Source: an uncultured Eubacteriales bacterium
Lineage (GTDB): Bacteria > Bacillota > Clostridia > Peptostreptococcales > Anaerovoracaceae
Direction: 5' to 3'
Assembly: GCA_900540145.1 (NCBI GenBank)
Contig: UQEW01000054.1
Span: 1 to 15,908, forward strand
DNA: 15,908 bases
Position 1 is the first letter of the stretch, and every line of letters starts with the position of its first letter. Under the pieces are notes generated by a model that was not told where the DNA came from, made no database searches, and saw only the letters and a program-made list of their open reading frames with translations. Positions 1 through 9,005 of the stretch are shown one piece after another. Position numbers and translations under genes: made by a program.

Positions 1-11
1 AAGCCTAAAGA

Positions 12-49
12 AGTTCCCCTTGAACACATTACTGTGGACAAGGGGAACT
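12..49 (-). terminator. Hairpin beyond miaB, possible operon terminator
   Basis: A perfect 10-bp inverted repeat (AGTTCCCCTT at 12-21, AAGGGGAACT at 40-49) encloses an 18-base loop. On the minus strand it is followed by TCTTTAGG and on the plus strand by GTTTTAAT, so the U-tract is weak both ways. It is the only strong stem between the miaB stop and the window edge, so it may end the minus-strand operon. The large loop and short U-run keep confidence modest. The stretch between it and miaB (about 50-186) shows no credible gene. Confidence 0.45.
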
Positions 50-186
50 GTTTTAATATGTGCCTGCTATTTGACCCTTACAAATTTCGTATACTTTGTA
101 TCACATTTTTTCAATATAAGTATCATTATTCGAAGTACGAAGCAATGAAGTATGAAATACGCAATGCGACTTGTACTGCCGCACCG

Positions 187-1560
187 CTATTCCTCTGCCA
201 GCTGACCTACGAGGCTGAAGGTGTTGGCTCCGGTTATCCTTACAGGCACAATCTGCCCTTCCAGGCCTTCAGGGCCTTCAAAATTGACTAATTTGAAGCT
301 GTCCGTCCTGCCTTCATAAGCATTGTCACGGTTTCTGCTTACACCATCTACCAGCACTTTTTCAACTCGGCCCATATAAGCTTTATTTTTTTCAGCAGAT
401 GAGCTGTTTATCTCTTCTACAAGCCTGTTAAAGCGCTCATGTTTTACCTCTTCCGGCACCTGATCTTCACGGGCAGCCGCCGGAGTTCCCTGTCTTACGG
501 AATACAAAAATGTAAAGGCTGAATCATATCCTACTCTTCCGACCAAGTTCAACGTATCCTCAAAGTCAGCCTCAGTCTCCCCCGGAAAGCCTACGATTAT
601 GTCAGTAGATATGGCAATGTCAGGACACGCCCTCCGTAATTTATCTACAAGTTCAAGATAAGATTGGCCTGTGTACTTGCGGTTCATTTCCTTGAGAACC
701 TTGTCTGAACCGGCCTGCACCGGCAAATGTATGTATTTGCAAAGCTTGTCACAAGTTCTGAAGGCTTCTATCAGCTTGTCTGATAAGTCCTTCGGATGGC
801 TGGTCATAAAACGTATGCGTTCCAGCCCTTCTATTTCTGCCAGCATGTATATCAGGTCAGTAAAATCAGCAGCTTCTCCGGAAGCGGACTGTCCTTTATA
901 GGAGTTGACATTCTGTCCGAGCAGGGTGACTTCTTTGACTCCGTCCAAAGTAAGCCTTCTCACTTCACTGACTATATCCTCAGGTCTTCTGCTTCTTTCT
1001 CTGCCTCTGGTATAAGGCACTATGCAGTAGCTGCAGAAATTGTTGCAGCCATACATTATGTTTACAAAACTCTTGTGTTTAAAGAGCCTTTTAGCCGGCA
1101 GATTTTCAACGATACCCTCAGCGTCGTCCCATATCTCAAGCTGCTTTTTCTTTTCTTCATAAAGATTATCCAAAAGCTCCGGCAGATGATGAAGGTTATG
1201 AGTTCCATATACCACGTCCACCCAAGGATATTTGGATTTCAGCTGATCTATTATGTGCTGCTGCTGCATCATGCAGCCGCACACGCATACGGTGAAGGCA
1301 TCGCCTTCTTCCTCCTTGCGATGCTTTAATTGCCCCAGCGTGCCAAAGAAACGCTTGTCTGCGTTTTCTCTTATGCTGCACGTGTTGAAAATCACAATGT
1401 CTGCTTTGCTTCTGTCCGCTGTCTGCTCATATCCCTTTTCAATGAGCATTCCTGCCATGATCTCTGAATCGTGTTCGTTCATCTGGCACCCGAACGTCGT
1501 TATATTAAAAGTTTTCTTATGTATTAAATCCGTCAAATTTGTTTCCTCCATGTCATCCAA
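187..1560 (-). CDS. miaB: tRNA-2-methylthio-N6-dimethylallyladenosine synthase MiaB
   Basis: Radical SAM methylthiotransferase that adds a methylthio group to i6A37 of tRNAs reading UNN codons. The N-terminal domain shows three conserved cysteines (C25 in TFGCQMN, C61 in NTCSIREN, C96 in CGCMMQQ) expected to bind the auxiliary [4Fe-4S] cluster. The radical SAM CxxxCxxC motif is C172, C176, C179 (YGCNNFCSYC), followed by the PYTRGRERSR block typical of the family. The C-terminal portion of about 65 residues fits a TRAM tRNA-binding domain. At 457 aa it has normal family length. The start given is TTG at 1560, with AGGTG upstream; an in-frame ATG at 1551 is an alternative with a poorer site. 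It lies 12 bases after gpsA and is the last gene of the operon in view. NTCSIREN and the full-length domain order favour MiaB over MtaB or RimO. Confidence 0.96.
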   Translation of the reverse strand: MDDMEETNLTDLIHKKTFNITTFGCQMNEHDSEIMAGMLIEKGYEQTADRSKADIVIFNTCSIRENADKRFFGTLGQLKHRKEEEGDAFTVCVCGCMMQQQHIIDQLKSKYPWVDVVYGTHNLHHLPELLDNLYEEKKKQLEIWDDAEGIVENLPAKRLFKHKSFVNIMYGCNNFCSYCIVPYTRGRERSRRPEDIVSEVRRLTLDGVKEVTLLGQNVNSYKGQSASGEAADFTDLIYMLAEIEGLERIRFMTSHPKDLSDKLIEAFRTCDKLCKYIHLPVQAGSDKVLKEMNRKYTGQSYLELVDKLRRACPDIAISTDIIVGFPGETEADFEDTLNLVGRVGYDSAFTFLYSVRQGTPAAAREDQVPEEVKHERFNRLVEEINSSSAEKNKAYMGRVEKVLVDGVSRNRDNAYEGRTDSFKLVNFEGPEGLEGQIVPVRITGANTFSLVGQLAEE

Positions 1561-1572
1561 ATTGACACCTAA

Positions 1573-2574
1573 TTAAACGTGCATTTCGTTTTTTGTCTTT
1601 CTGCCCATCAGTATATCCACCGCTCCCATGGCGTCTATTTCTCCATGTATCATCTTATAAATGCATTCAGTTATAGGCATTTCAACGTTATAAGTTTGAG
1701 CCAAGGCATAGGCTGCCTCGGCGGTAGAAACACCCTCTACCACCATGCCGATCTCCTTGACTGCCTCTTTGAGAGCCTTCCCTTTTCCCATAAGTATGCC
1801 GCATCTTCTGTTTCTGGAATGCATGCTTGTGCAAGTAACTATGAGGTCTCCTATTCCTGTAAGTCCTGAAAAGGTATGGGCGTCAGCTCCCATGGCCATA
1901 CCCAGCCTGCGCATTTCCGTCATTCCTCTTGTCATTATGGCAGCTTTGGCATTGTCTCCAAAACCGATTCCGTCGGAAATGCCTGCCCCGAGAGCTATGA
2001 TGTTTTTAAGAGCGCCTCCCAGTTCAACGCCTATCATATCGTCATTGGTATACACTCTAAAACGATCCGTATTGAAGGTTTCCTGAACTTCCAGAGCTAG
2101 TTTTGCCTCCTTTGAAGCTACAGCCACAGTAGTTGGCAGCTGTCTGGCCACTTCTTCCGCATGAGAAGGTCCTGAAAGCACCGCGTATTTTATTTCCGGC
2201 ATCACTTGATAAGCCACCCGGGAAAGAGTCATCAACGTATCTTTCTCAATGCCTTTCGCCACGTTTACAACCACAGTATCAGGCGTTAAGAGTTTTTTTG
2301 CAGACTGCAATACGCTTCTAAAACTCTGAGCCGGTACTGAAAATACCGCAAGACTGCAATCGGAAAGGCATTTTGTCAGATCATCAGTAATTTTCAACTG
2401 CTCAGGCAAATTAATTCCGGGCAGATAATGGGGATTTTCCCTCGTGTCTATCATCAATTCAACCTGACTTTTTCTCCGTCCCCAAAGGGATACATCATAG
2501 CCTTTATCTGTAAGCAATTTTGCCAGGGCGGTTCCAAAGCTTCCTGCACCTATGACAGCTATCCTTTTCTCCAT
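1573..2574 (-). CDS. gpsA: Glycerol-3-phosphate dehydrogenase [NAD(P)+]
   Basis: Cytosolic enzyme reducing dihydroxyacetone phosphate to sn-glycerol 3-phosphate, the backbone that PlsY then acylates. The N-terminus has the dinucleotide-binding GAGSFGTALA (from residue 9). Family signatures follow: VLSGPSHAEEVA, GALKNIIALGAGISDG with the catalytic lysine in ALKN, and the substrate-binding GLTGIGDLIVTCTS with SRNRRCG. I chose ATG at 2574 (333 aa, the usual length) because GGAAGGT lies about 6 bases upstream. The longer frame up to a TTG at 2610 adds 12 residues not seen in the family, and an ATG at 2580 sits too close to the binding site. It follows plsY by about 40 bases, so the producer of glycerol 3-phosphate is co-transcribed with the enzymes that use it. 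Confidence 0.96.
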   Translation of the reverse strand: MEKRIAVIGAGSFGTALAKLLTDKGYDVSLWGRRKSQVELMIDTRENPHYLPGINLPEQLKITDDLTKCLSDCSLAVFSVPAQSFRSVLQSAKKLLTPDTVVVNVAKGIEKDTLMTLSRVAYQVMPEIKYAVLSGPSHAEEVARQLPTTVAVASKEAKLALEVQETFNTDRFRVYTNDDMIGVELGGALKNIIALGAGISDGIGFGDNAKAAIMTRGMTEMRRLGMAMGADAHTFSGLTGIGDLIVTCTSMHSRNRRCGILMGKGKALKEAVKEIGMVVEGVSTAEAAYALAQTYNVEMPITECIYKMIHGEIDAMGAVDILMGRKTKNEMHV

Positions 2575-2615
2575 CGTCATACCTTCCATCAGAAAAATCT
2601 CATCTATCAAGACAG

Positions 2616-3194
2616 CTAAAACATCTTAGGCTCTTCGCCCTTGATGAGTCTCATAATATTAGCTCCATGTTTTATTATCACTATTACGGCCATCACTGAG
2701 CCTACGTATATGAATTCAGGTTCAAAGAACCAGCAGCACAGAGGAAATGTTACTGCGCCTAGCAGAGAGCCGGCTGACATCCTCCGTGTCAAAAGAAGTC
2801 CTATGGCTACTATCAAAAGCAGAACCAAGGCCAAAACCCAATTGATAGCCAATATAGCTCCAAACGCGGTAGCTACGCCCTTTCCGCCTTTAAAGTTATA
2901 AAAGCAAGGCCAGATATGGCCGCAAAATACAGCCAAAGCGCATACCATTCCTATGGTATCGTTTCCGAAGCGGAAGCCGAGCCAAACTGCCAAGACGCCT
3001 TTTGCTATGTCTATGACAAGAGTTATAAGCGCCGCTTTCTTGCCCAGCACGCGCAGCGCATTGGTCGTTCCCGCATTGCCGCTGCCTTCCTTCTTTATAT
3101 CCACTCCCATGGCTTTTCCCAGGAGGATTGATGGTGAAATGTTCCCTATAAAATAGGCCACTGCCACCCATATGATAAACTTTAAAACTACCAT
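2616..3194 (-). CDS. plsY: Acyl-phosphate:glycerol-3-phosphate acyltransferase PlsY
   Basis: Integral membrane enzyme that transfers the acyl group from acyl-phosphate (made by PlsX) to position 1 of glycerol 3-phosphate, giving lysophosphatidate. All three cytosolic family motifs are visible: SGNAGTTNALR, the glycine-rich FKGGKGVAT after GHIWPCFYN, and KHGANIMRLIKGEE near the C-terminus. Hydrophobic stretches at about residues 4-22, 52-72, 80-98, 108-135 and 142-180 fit a multi-spanning protein. The start is ATG at 3194, with AAGGAG six bases upstream; the frame stays open to 3230, but that adds 12 charged residues lying inside der. The start sits one base after the der stop, so coupling is likely. 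Length is 192 aa, typical for the family. Motif 3 reads KHGANI rather than the common KHRENI, a small departure. Confidence 0.96.
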   Translation of the reverse strand: MVVLKFIIWVAVAYFIGNISPSILLGKAMGVDIKKEGSGNAGTTNALRVLGKKAALITLVIDIAKGVLAVWLGFRFGNDTIGMVCALAVFCGHIWPCFYNFKGGKGVATAFGAILAINWVLALVLLLIVAIGLLLTRRMSAGSLLGAVTFPLCCWFFEPEFIYVGSVMAVIVIIKHGANIMRLIKGEEPKMF

Positions 3195-3195
3195 G

Positions 3196-4521
3196 CTATT
3201 CTCCTTTTTCTCCCTTTTCACGGAAAACAAACTTTAAGGAAGTGCCTTCGAAGCCAAAGCTCTCTCTTATCTTATTCTCCAAGTATCTCGCATATGAAAA
3301 GTGCATCAGCTCTCTTTTGTTTATCTGAAAACTGAAAAGCGGCGGTTTGACTGCTACTTGAGTCACATAATAGATTTTCAGCCGTCTGCCTTTGTCCGAT
3401 GGCGGCTGTTTCATCATTATCGCATCCATTATGAGACTGTTGAGCTGTCCTGTAGGAACTCTCATCGCTCTGTTTTCAGCCACATATTTGGCCATATCAA
3501 TGACTTGGTTTATTCTCTGTTTTTCAAGCACGGAAATGAATAGCACAGGCGCATAGGACATAAACTGCAGTTCTGACTCAATCTCCCGCTTAAAGTCTCT
3601 CATAGTATTGGTCTCTTTTGTAATTAGGTCCCATTTGTTTACTACTACGATTATGCCTTTTCCGGCTTCATGGGCCACGCCTGCAATCTTCTTGTCCTGT
3701 TCCGTAAGTCCTTCTGCCGCATCTATCATCAAAAGGCATACATCGCATCTTTCTATAGCCGCGACAGCGCGGATAACGCTGTATCTTTCGATGTCTTCAT
3801 TGACTTTGCTCTTTCTGCGTATTCCTGCCGTATCGATAAGTATATATTTTTCTCCGTCTTTTTCAAAAGGCGTATCTATAGAATCCCTGGTCGTACCGGC
3901 TATCGGGGAAACTATCACTCTGTTTTCTCCCAGCAGACAATTCACAAGAGACGATTTGCCTACGTTAGGTTTACCTATAACGGCAATCTTTATGGTTTCC
4001 TCTTCCTCCTGCCCGGCTCCTTCAGGAAAGCTGCTGACGATTTCGTCCAGCACGTCTCCGAAGTTGAGCATATTGGCTGCCGAAATCGGAATAGGCTCAC
4101 CTAATCCCAACTCGTAAAAATCATAAAAATCATCAGGCAATCTATGCGGAGCGTCGATTTTGTTCACCACCAGCACCACCTTCTTGCCTGTTCTCATCAG
4201 CATCATGGCAACTTCCCTGTCAGCAGAAGTCAAGCCCTCTTTTCCGTCAGTGATGAACAGTATGACATCGGCCATATCCATCGCTATCTGAGCTTGCTCC
4301 CGCATCTGAGACAATATCACATCCTGGCTGGCCGGCTCTATTCCGCCTGTATCTATCAAGGCGAAATTGGTGCCGTTCCATTCAGCTTCAGCATATATTC
4401 TGTCTCTGGTCACTCCCGGAGTGTCTTCCACTATAGAAATGCGTCGTCCGACTATTTTGTTGAAAAAGGTGGATTTGCCAACATTAGGCCTGCCGACGAT
4501 GGCCACTATAGGTTTACTCAT
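3196..4521 (-). CDS. der: Ribosome biogenesis GTPase Der (EngA)
   Basis: Essential GTPase with two G domains in tandem that helps mature the 50S ribosomal subunit. Domain 1 has GRPNVGKST (residues 10-18), DTPGVTRDR, DTGG and NKID. Domain 2 has GKPNVGKSS (about 180-190), GTTRDSID, DTAGIRRKSK and NKWD. The C-terminal 90 or so residues, ending in a basic tail, match the KH-like RNA-binding domain. Length is 441 aa, normal for Der. The ATG overlaps the ftsY stop by 8 bases (ATGAGTAA), and GGAGG lies 8 bases upstream inside ftsY, so translation is probably coupled. plsY begins one base after its stop. The linkage of der, plsY and gpsA is common in Firmicutes. Confidence 0.97.
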   Translation of the reverse strand: MSKPIVAIVGRPNVGKSTFFNKIVGRRISIVEDTPGVTRDRIYAEAEWNGTNFALIDTGGIEPASQDVILSQMREQAQIAMDMADVILFITDGKEGLTSADREVAMMLMRTGKKVVLVVNKIDAPHRLPDDFYDFYELGLGEPIPISAANMLNFGDVLDEIVSSFPEGAGQEEEETIKIAVIGKPNVGKSSLVNCLLGENRVIVSPIAGTTRDSIDTPFEKDGEKYILIDTAGIRRKSKVNEDIERYSVIRAVAAIERCDVCLLMIDAAEGLTEQDKKIAGVAHEAGKGIIVVVNKWDLITKETNTMRDFKREIESELQFMSYAPVLFISVLEKQRINQVIDMAKYVAENRAMRVPTGQLNSLIMDAIMMKQPPSDKGRRLKIYYVTQVAVKPPLFSFQINKRELMHFSYARYLENKIRESFGFEGTSLKFVFREKGEKGE

Positions 4522-5413
4522 CGAATATTCCTCCTATGAATTCTTCAGGAACAAATTCTTTCAAATCTTCTATTTTTTCCCCGACGCCTATAAACTTAAT
4601 AGGCATGTCAAACTGATCTGCCACCGTAACTGCTATACCGCCTTTAGCAGTGCCATCCAGTTTTGTTATAACGATACCGGTTATATCAGCCACGCTTCCG
4701 AATTCCTGAGCTTGTGAAACAGCGTTCTTGCCTGTGGTTGCGTCAAGCACCAGCAAAGTCTCTCTTGCAGCCTCCGGAAATTCTCTGTCTATAACTCTGT
4801 TCATCTTGCCAAGTTCATCCATGAGATTCTTTTTGTTCTGCAGTCTGCCGGCTGTATCGCATATAAGCACATCGATTCCTTTGGCTTTCGCAGACTGTAT
4901 AGCATCGAAAATTACCGCTGAAGGGTCTGCGCCTTCCTTATGCTTTATCACGTTGACGTTGTTTCTCTGTCCCCATATTACCAGCTGCTCTGCCGCAGCG
5001 GCCCTAAAGGTGTCAGCTGCTGCCAGCATCACTGTTTTGCCCTCTTGCTTAAGCTTATGCGCCAGCTTTCCTATGGTTGTGGTCTTGCCTCCTCCATTGA
5101 TTCCGATGACCAGAATGATTAAAGGTACATCACTGCAAAGCTTTTGCCTATCGCCTTTATCCACCAGCCTTATCATTATTTCCTTCAATGCATCTGTCAC
5201 CTTGGAAGGCTCGGTTATATTGTTGTTTTTTATCTTTTCGCGAAGGCTTTCCATGATAGTCATGGTAGTATCCATACCTATATCTGATGTTATAAGGATT
5301 TCCTCCAACTCGTCCATCAGTTCTTCGTCTACTTTAGCTCTGGCCATTATAGCATCGCTTATCTTTTCCGAAAGTCTTCCGAAAAAGGATTTTTTCTCTG
5401 AAAATAATGACAT
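4514..5413 (-). CDS. ftsY: Signal recognition particle receptor FtsY
   Basis: Membrane-associated SRP-GTPase that docks with Ffh-bound ribosomes to deliver nascent membrane proteins to the Sec translocon. Residues 1-85 form the helical N domain. The G domain has GINGGGKTTT (104-113, P-loop lysine 110), the insertion-box motif ADTFRAAAAEQL, DTAGR (186-190) and TKLDGTAKGG (from 250), all diagnostic of FtsY or Ffh. The absence of an M domain and the ending GVGEKIEDLKEFVPEEFIGGIFDE make it FtsY. At 299 aa it lacks the long acidic A domain of the E. coli protein, as is usual in Firmicutes. It starts 43 bases after smc and overlaps der by 8 bases. ylxM-ffh does not follow it here, although that pair is often nearby in relatives. 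Confidence 0.97.
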   Translation of the reverse strand: MSLFSEKKSFFGRLSEKISDAIMARAKVDEELMDELEEILITSDIGMDTTMTIMESLREKIKNNNITEPSKVTDALKEIMIRLVDKGDRQKLCSDVPLIILVIGINGGGKTTTIGKLAHKLKQEGKTVMLAAADTFRAAAAEQLVIWGQRNNVNVIKHKEGADPSAVIFDAIQSAKAKGIDVLICDTAGRLQNKKNLMDELGKMNRVIDREFPEAARETLLVLDATTGKNAVSQAQEFGSVADITGIVITKLDGTAKGGIAVTVADQFDMPIKFIGVGEKIEDLKEFVPEEFIGGIFDE

Positions 5414-5456
5414 ACTTTTCCCCTTTCAAACTTTTAAAAGTCAGCTCTCATGCAAG

Positions 5457-8400
5457 TTACAGCTGGAAATCGTCTCCCAATCTCAAGGAAAGGACCTTGG
5501 AAACTCCTCTTTCCGGCATGGTAATTCCGTAAAGCACATCTGCGTACTCCATCGTAGCCTTCTGGTGAGTTATTATGGCAAACTGAATATCATGGAAGCT
5601 TCTGAGATATTTGGCGAAACGCTCTATATTCATATCGTCAAGAGCTGCCTCCACTTCGTCTAAAATACAAAACGGTGTCGGCGTAGTCTGAAGCACGGCA
5701 AACATCAATGCTATGGCTGTCATCGTTTTCTCTCCGCCGGACATAAGGTTGATATTCTGCAGTTTTTTGCCCGGAGGCTGTGCTATAATCTCTATGCCTG
5801 CCTCCAACGGGTCGTTTTCATTATCCAGCCTCAGCTCCGCATGGCCGCCGCCGAACATAGCTTTGAATATTTTCTCGAAATTGACGACCACCTTATCGAA
5901 GTTGTCTTTAAACTTGCTCTTTATGGTCTTTTCCATGTCGTCTATGATATCGCGGAGCTGTTCCATAGCTTCCGTAATATCTTTTCTCTGCTGAGTAAGG
6001 AATTCATATCTCTCGCTGACCTGTGCGTATTCTTCTATGGCGCCTACGTTGACATCTCCCAGCTCTTTTAACCTGTTTCTTATCTCTCTGCTTTCTTTCT
6101 GGGCAGAGGACATCACAAAATCAGATTTTTTAAAGTCGATTGCCTGAAGATAAGATATTTCAAAATCTTCCCAAAGCTTTTCTTTGAAGGTGTCCAGCTG
6201 AGTCTCATTTTTTGCCAGCTTAATTTCTTCTCTATACTTTTGGTCCTGATATGCGTTAAGCTTTTCCTGGGCTTGGACTTGTCTGCTGATTTTATCTTCC
6301 AGCTTTTTAGCCAATGTGCTCCTCTCTTCCGAAACTTTTGATATGTATTCTTCAAGAGATGTTTTTTCCTCAACCTTGCTCTTTAACAGTTCCTCCGCAT
6401 CGTCTGTTCCAAACAACGTTCTTTCTTTCTCTTCTCTGAGAGCAACTATTTCTTCTTCTTTTGCCTCTATCTGTTGGTTAAAGTCATGAACCGTATTCAT
6501 AATGCGTTTGAGCATCTGCTCGAGACCTTCGATGCTGCCATCCAGACTGTTCTTTTCTATTCTTACAGCTGTTATCTTATCGGAAGCATCATCTACCTGT
6601 ACCTTCACTTTTTCCTGCTCACACATTAGTTCTTCAATCTTATTTTCCAGCGCTTTTCCCTGGCTTCTGCATTCTTCGGCTTCTCTCTCAAGATTAACTG
6701 CCATTGCTTCCGCATCGGACTGGTCTTTGTCTATTGATTCTATCTGTTGTTTATGTCTTGAACCGTTGGCGCTCATATCCTGAAGAAAACTTTTTGCTGT
6801 TTCTATCTTTGATTCCAGGCTGAGTATAGCAAGCTGAAGTTCCCTATACGAATTTTCTTTTTCCTCAAGAGCCTCGCTTTTGCCCTTCATATCAGAATCG
6901 CACTGAGCCCGACCCTGCCTTGTCCGGAAAAGTTCTTCCTCCAAATTTCTGACTTTATGTGCCAGCTTTTGGATTTCTCCTTTTCTTTCAAGGAGGTTGG
7001 CTGTTGCGTTTTTATATCTGCCTCCTGTTATAGCTCCGCTGGCATTGACAACTTCGCCCTCAAGAGTTACAAATCTGACTCCCGAACCGGTCTTTTTGGA
7101 AAAATCTATGGCATCTTGCATAGTAGCCACTATGGCCGTCCTTCCCAATAAATACCTGAAAATGCCTTCATATTTTTCATCGTACTGAACCAAGTCAGAG
7201 CCGATTCCCTTAAAGCCGGCATGGGATATCACAGCATCGGGAAGTGAAGCCTTGCTTCCTCTTACTGATTCTACAGGAAGGAAAGTAAGTCGTCCGGCTT
7301 TATTATCTTTCAATGCTTTTACGGCTTTTTTCGCGTCTTCGTCACGAAGGCATATGATGTTTTGCAGAGCTGCTCCGAGAGCCGTTTCTACGGCGGTCTC
7401 AAAGCCTGACGGCACTTTCATCAGATCAGCCGCCACACCTTCTATACCTTTGAGGCCGCTTTTCATTATAAACTTTACGGCTCCGTTGTATCCTTCGTAA
7501 TTGGCTTCCATCTCCTCAATGGTCTTTTTTCTTCCGTTGAACTGGCTTATCTGTATTTGCAAATGACTTTCTTGCTTGTCCAATTGCTTCCTTTGTTCTG
7601 ACAGTTTTTCGATTTGCTCTTTTAATAAGTTTACTTGACCTTCTGCGCTTATAAGGGCTTTCCTTGTTTCTTCTTTTTGTTCTGCGTATTTTTTCAGTTC
7701 TTCCTTGGAAGCCTCTTCATTTTCTTTCAATCTTGTTTCTTCTTCAACAAGCTGTTGTTTCCTTTGTTTTAAAGATTCCTTATAGCTCTCAAGACTTTTG
7801 GCTTCTGAAGTTTTAGAAGTGCTCTTGTTAAAAAGAGAATACATCTTGTTCTTGCATTCATCGGTTTCCTCTGCCAGCTTGACCGCGGTTTCCGTTATAA
7901 GCTCATATTCTTTTATTACGTTATCCAGCTTTTCTTGAGTCTCAATAAGCTTTTTTTCTATATCCTTTTTCTGAGCCTCCAGTTCTCCTGCATTGGATAA
8001 TTCTCTTTCTTTTCTTTCGCCCAGGGAAATGATTTCCTCCCCGACTCTAGTGATATCTTTATCTATAGAGTTAAGTCTTTCTGCGTCCAGCTGGCTCTTA
8101 TTAGTCAGTGAATTTATCTCTTCAACGCTGGCCAGCAACCTGTCTTTTGCTTTGTTGGAAAGCTGCTCGAGATTATCGTTTTTTGTTCTGTCTTCGCTTA
8201 TGCTGTCATCTAACTGCTTTTTTTCGGCTGAAAGTTTTTCTATAAGCTGAGCCATGTGAGCAAGGTCATCTTTAGCGACATTATTAGTCTCTTCCAGTTT
8301 TTCTATATTTCTTAAAGTTATATTTATTTCTAAGTCTTTAAATCTATCTTTTAATTCTAAATATTCCTGTGCCTTAACACTGTCATCCCTAAGGTTGTCA

Positions 8401-9005
8401 ATTCTGCTCTCTATCTCGTTTATTATATCATTCACTCTTTCCAGGTTGGCTGTAGCAGAAGAAAGCTTTCTTTCCGATTCTGCTTTCTTGCTTTTGTACA
8501 TGACAACACCGGCAGCTTCCTCGAAGATTTCTCTTCTGCTTTCAGGTTTGCTGCTTACTATATCTGCAATCTTTCCCTGACCGATAATGGAATAACCGTC
8601 TACACCTATACCTGTATCCATTATCAATTCCCGTATATCCCTGAGCCTGCACTGATTATTGTTGATAAGATACTCGCTTTCTCCTGAACGGTACATTCTT
8701 CTGGTTATGGCTACTTCATTATAATCAATAGGCAATCTTCCTTCAGTGTTATCTATCACCAAGGTAACCTCTGCCATTCCTCTGGATTTTCTGTTAGCTG
8801 TTCCGGCGAAAATAACTTCTTCCATCTTTCCGCCCCTTAGCATCTTAGGACTCTGTTCGCCCAAAACCCATCGTATAGCATCGCTGATGTTGCTCTTGCC
8901 GCTTCCGTTAGGACCCACGATGCATGTCACGCCTTCATGAAATTCTATCACAGCCGGTTCTGCAAAAGATTTGAATCCATGCATTTCCAATCTTTTAAAG
9001 TACAT
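5457..9005 (-). CDS. smc: Chromosome segregation/condensation protein SMC
   Basis: ATP-driven SMC condensin subunit that compacts and helps segregate chromosomes with ScpA and ScpB. The N-terminal head has Walker A GPNGSGKSN (residues 31-39) and the downstream RWVLGEQSPKMLRGG block. A long coiled coil rich in Glu, Lys and Gln runs from about 165 to 495. The hinge covers about 500-660 (from EGYNGAVKF to VNASGAITGGRY) with the expected conserved glycines. The return coiled coil runs from about 665 to 1000. The C-terminal head carries the ABC signature LMSGGEKTMTA (about 1085-1095) and Walker B FCILDEVEAALDD (about 1115). At 1182 aa it is full length. The ATG overlaps the rnc stop by 11 bases, with a GAGGAG-type site inside rnc. 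The rnc-smc-ftsY order is strongly conserved in Firmicutes. Confidence 0.98.
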   Translation of the reverse strand: MYFKRLEMHGFKSFAEPAVIEFHEGVTCIVGPNGSGKSNISDAIRWVLGEQSPKMLRGGKMEEVIFAGTANRKSRGMAEVTLVIDNTEGRLPIDYNEVAITRRMYRSGESEYLINNNQCRLRDIRELIMDTGIGVDGYSIIGQGKIADIVSSKPESRREIFEEAAGVVMYKSKKAESERKLSSATANLERVNDIINEIESRIDNLRDDSVKAQEYLELKDRFKDLEINITLRNIEKLEETNNVAKDDLAHMAQLIEKLSAEKKQLDDSISEDRTKNDNLEQLSNKAKDRLLASVEEINSLTNKSQLDAERLNSIDKDITRVGEEIISLGERKERELSNAGELEAQKKDIEKKLIETQEKLDNVIKEYELITETAVKLAEETDECKNKMYSLFNKSTSKTSEAKSLESYKESLKQRKQQLVEEETRLKENEEASKEELKKYAEQKEETRKALISAEGQVNLLKEQIEKLSEQRKQLDKQESHLQIQISQFNGRKKTIEEMEANYEGYNGAVKFIMKSGLKGIEGVAADLMKVPSGFETAVETALGAALQNIICLRDEDAKKAVKALKDNKAGRLTFLPVESVRGSKASLPDAVISHAGFKGIGSDLVQYDEKYEGIFRYLLGRTAIVATMQDAIDFSKKTGSGVRFVTLEGEVVNASGAITGGRYKNATANLLERKGEIQKLAHKVRNLEEELFRTRQGRAQCDSDMKGKSEALEEKENSYRELQLAILSLESKIETAKSFLQDMSANGSRHKQQIESIDKDQSDAEAMAVNLEREAEECRSQGKALENKIEELMCEQEKVKVQVDDASDKITAVRIEKNSLDGSIEGLEQMLKRIMNTVHDFNQQIEAKEEEIVALREEKERTLFGTDDAEELLKSKVEEKTSLEEYISKVSEERSTLAKKLEDKISRQVQAQEKLNAYQDQKYREEIKLAKNETQLDTFKEKLWEDFEISYLQAIDFKKSDFVMSSAQKESREIRNRLKELGDVNVGAIEEYAQVSERYEFLTQQRKDITEAMEQLRDIIDDMEKTIKSKFKDNFDKVVVNFEKIFKAMFGGGHAELRLDNENDPLEAGIEIIAQPPGKKLQNINLMSGGEKTMTAIALMFAVLQTTPTPFCILDEVEAALDDMNIERFAKYLRSFHDIQFAIITHQKATMEYADVLYGITMPERGVSKVLSLRLGDDFQL

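Noticed and set aside
34..291. 85-residue plus-strand frame at the left edge
   Set aside because: It overlaps the terminator-like hairpin and the 3' end of miaB, and resembles no protein.
796..1329. 177-residue plus-strand frame inside miaB
   Set aside because: Shadow of the well-supported miaB gene on the opposite strand.
4728..5663. 311-residue plus-strand frame opposite ftsY and smc
   Set aside because: Shadow frame with a serine/leucine-rich antisense composition, running across two clear genes.
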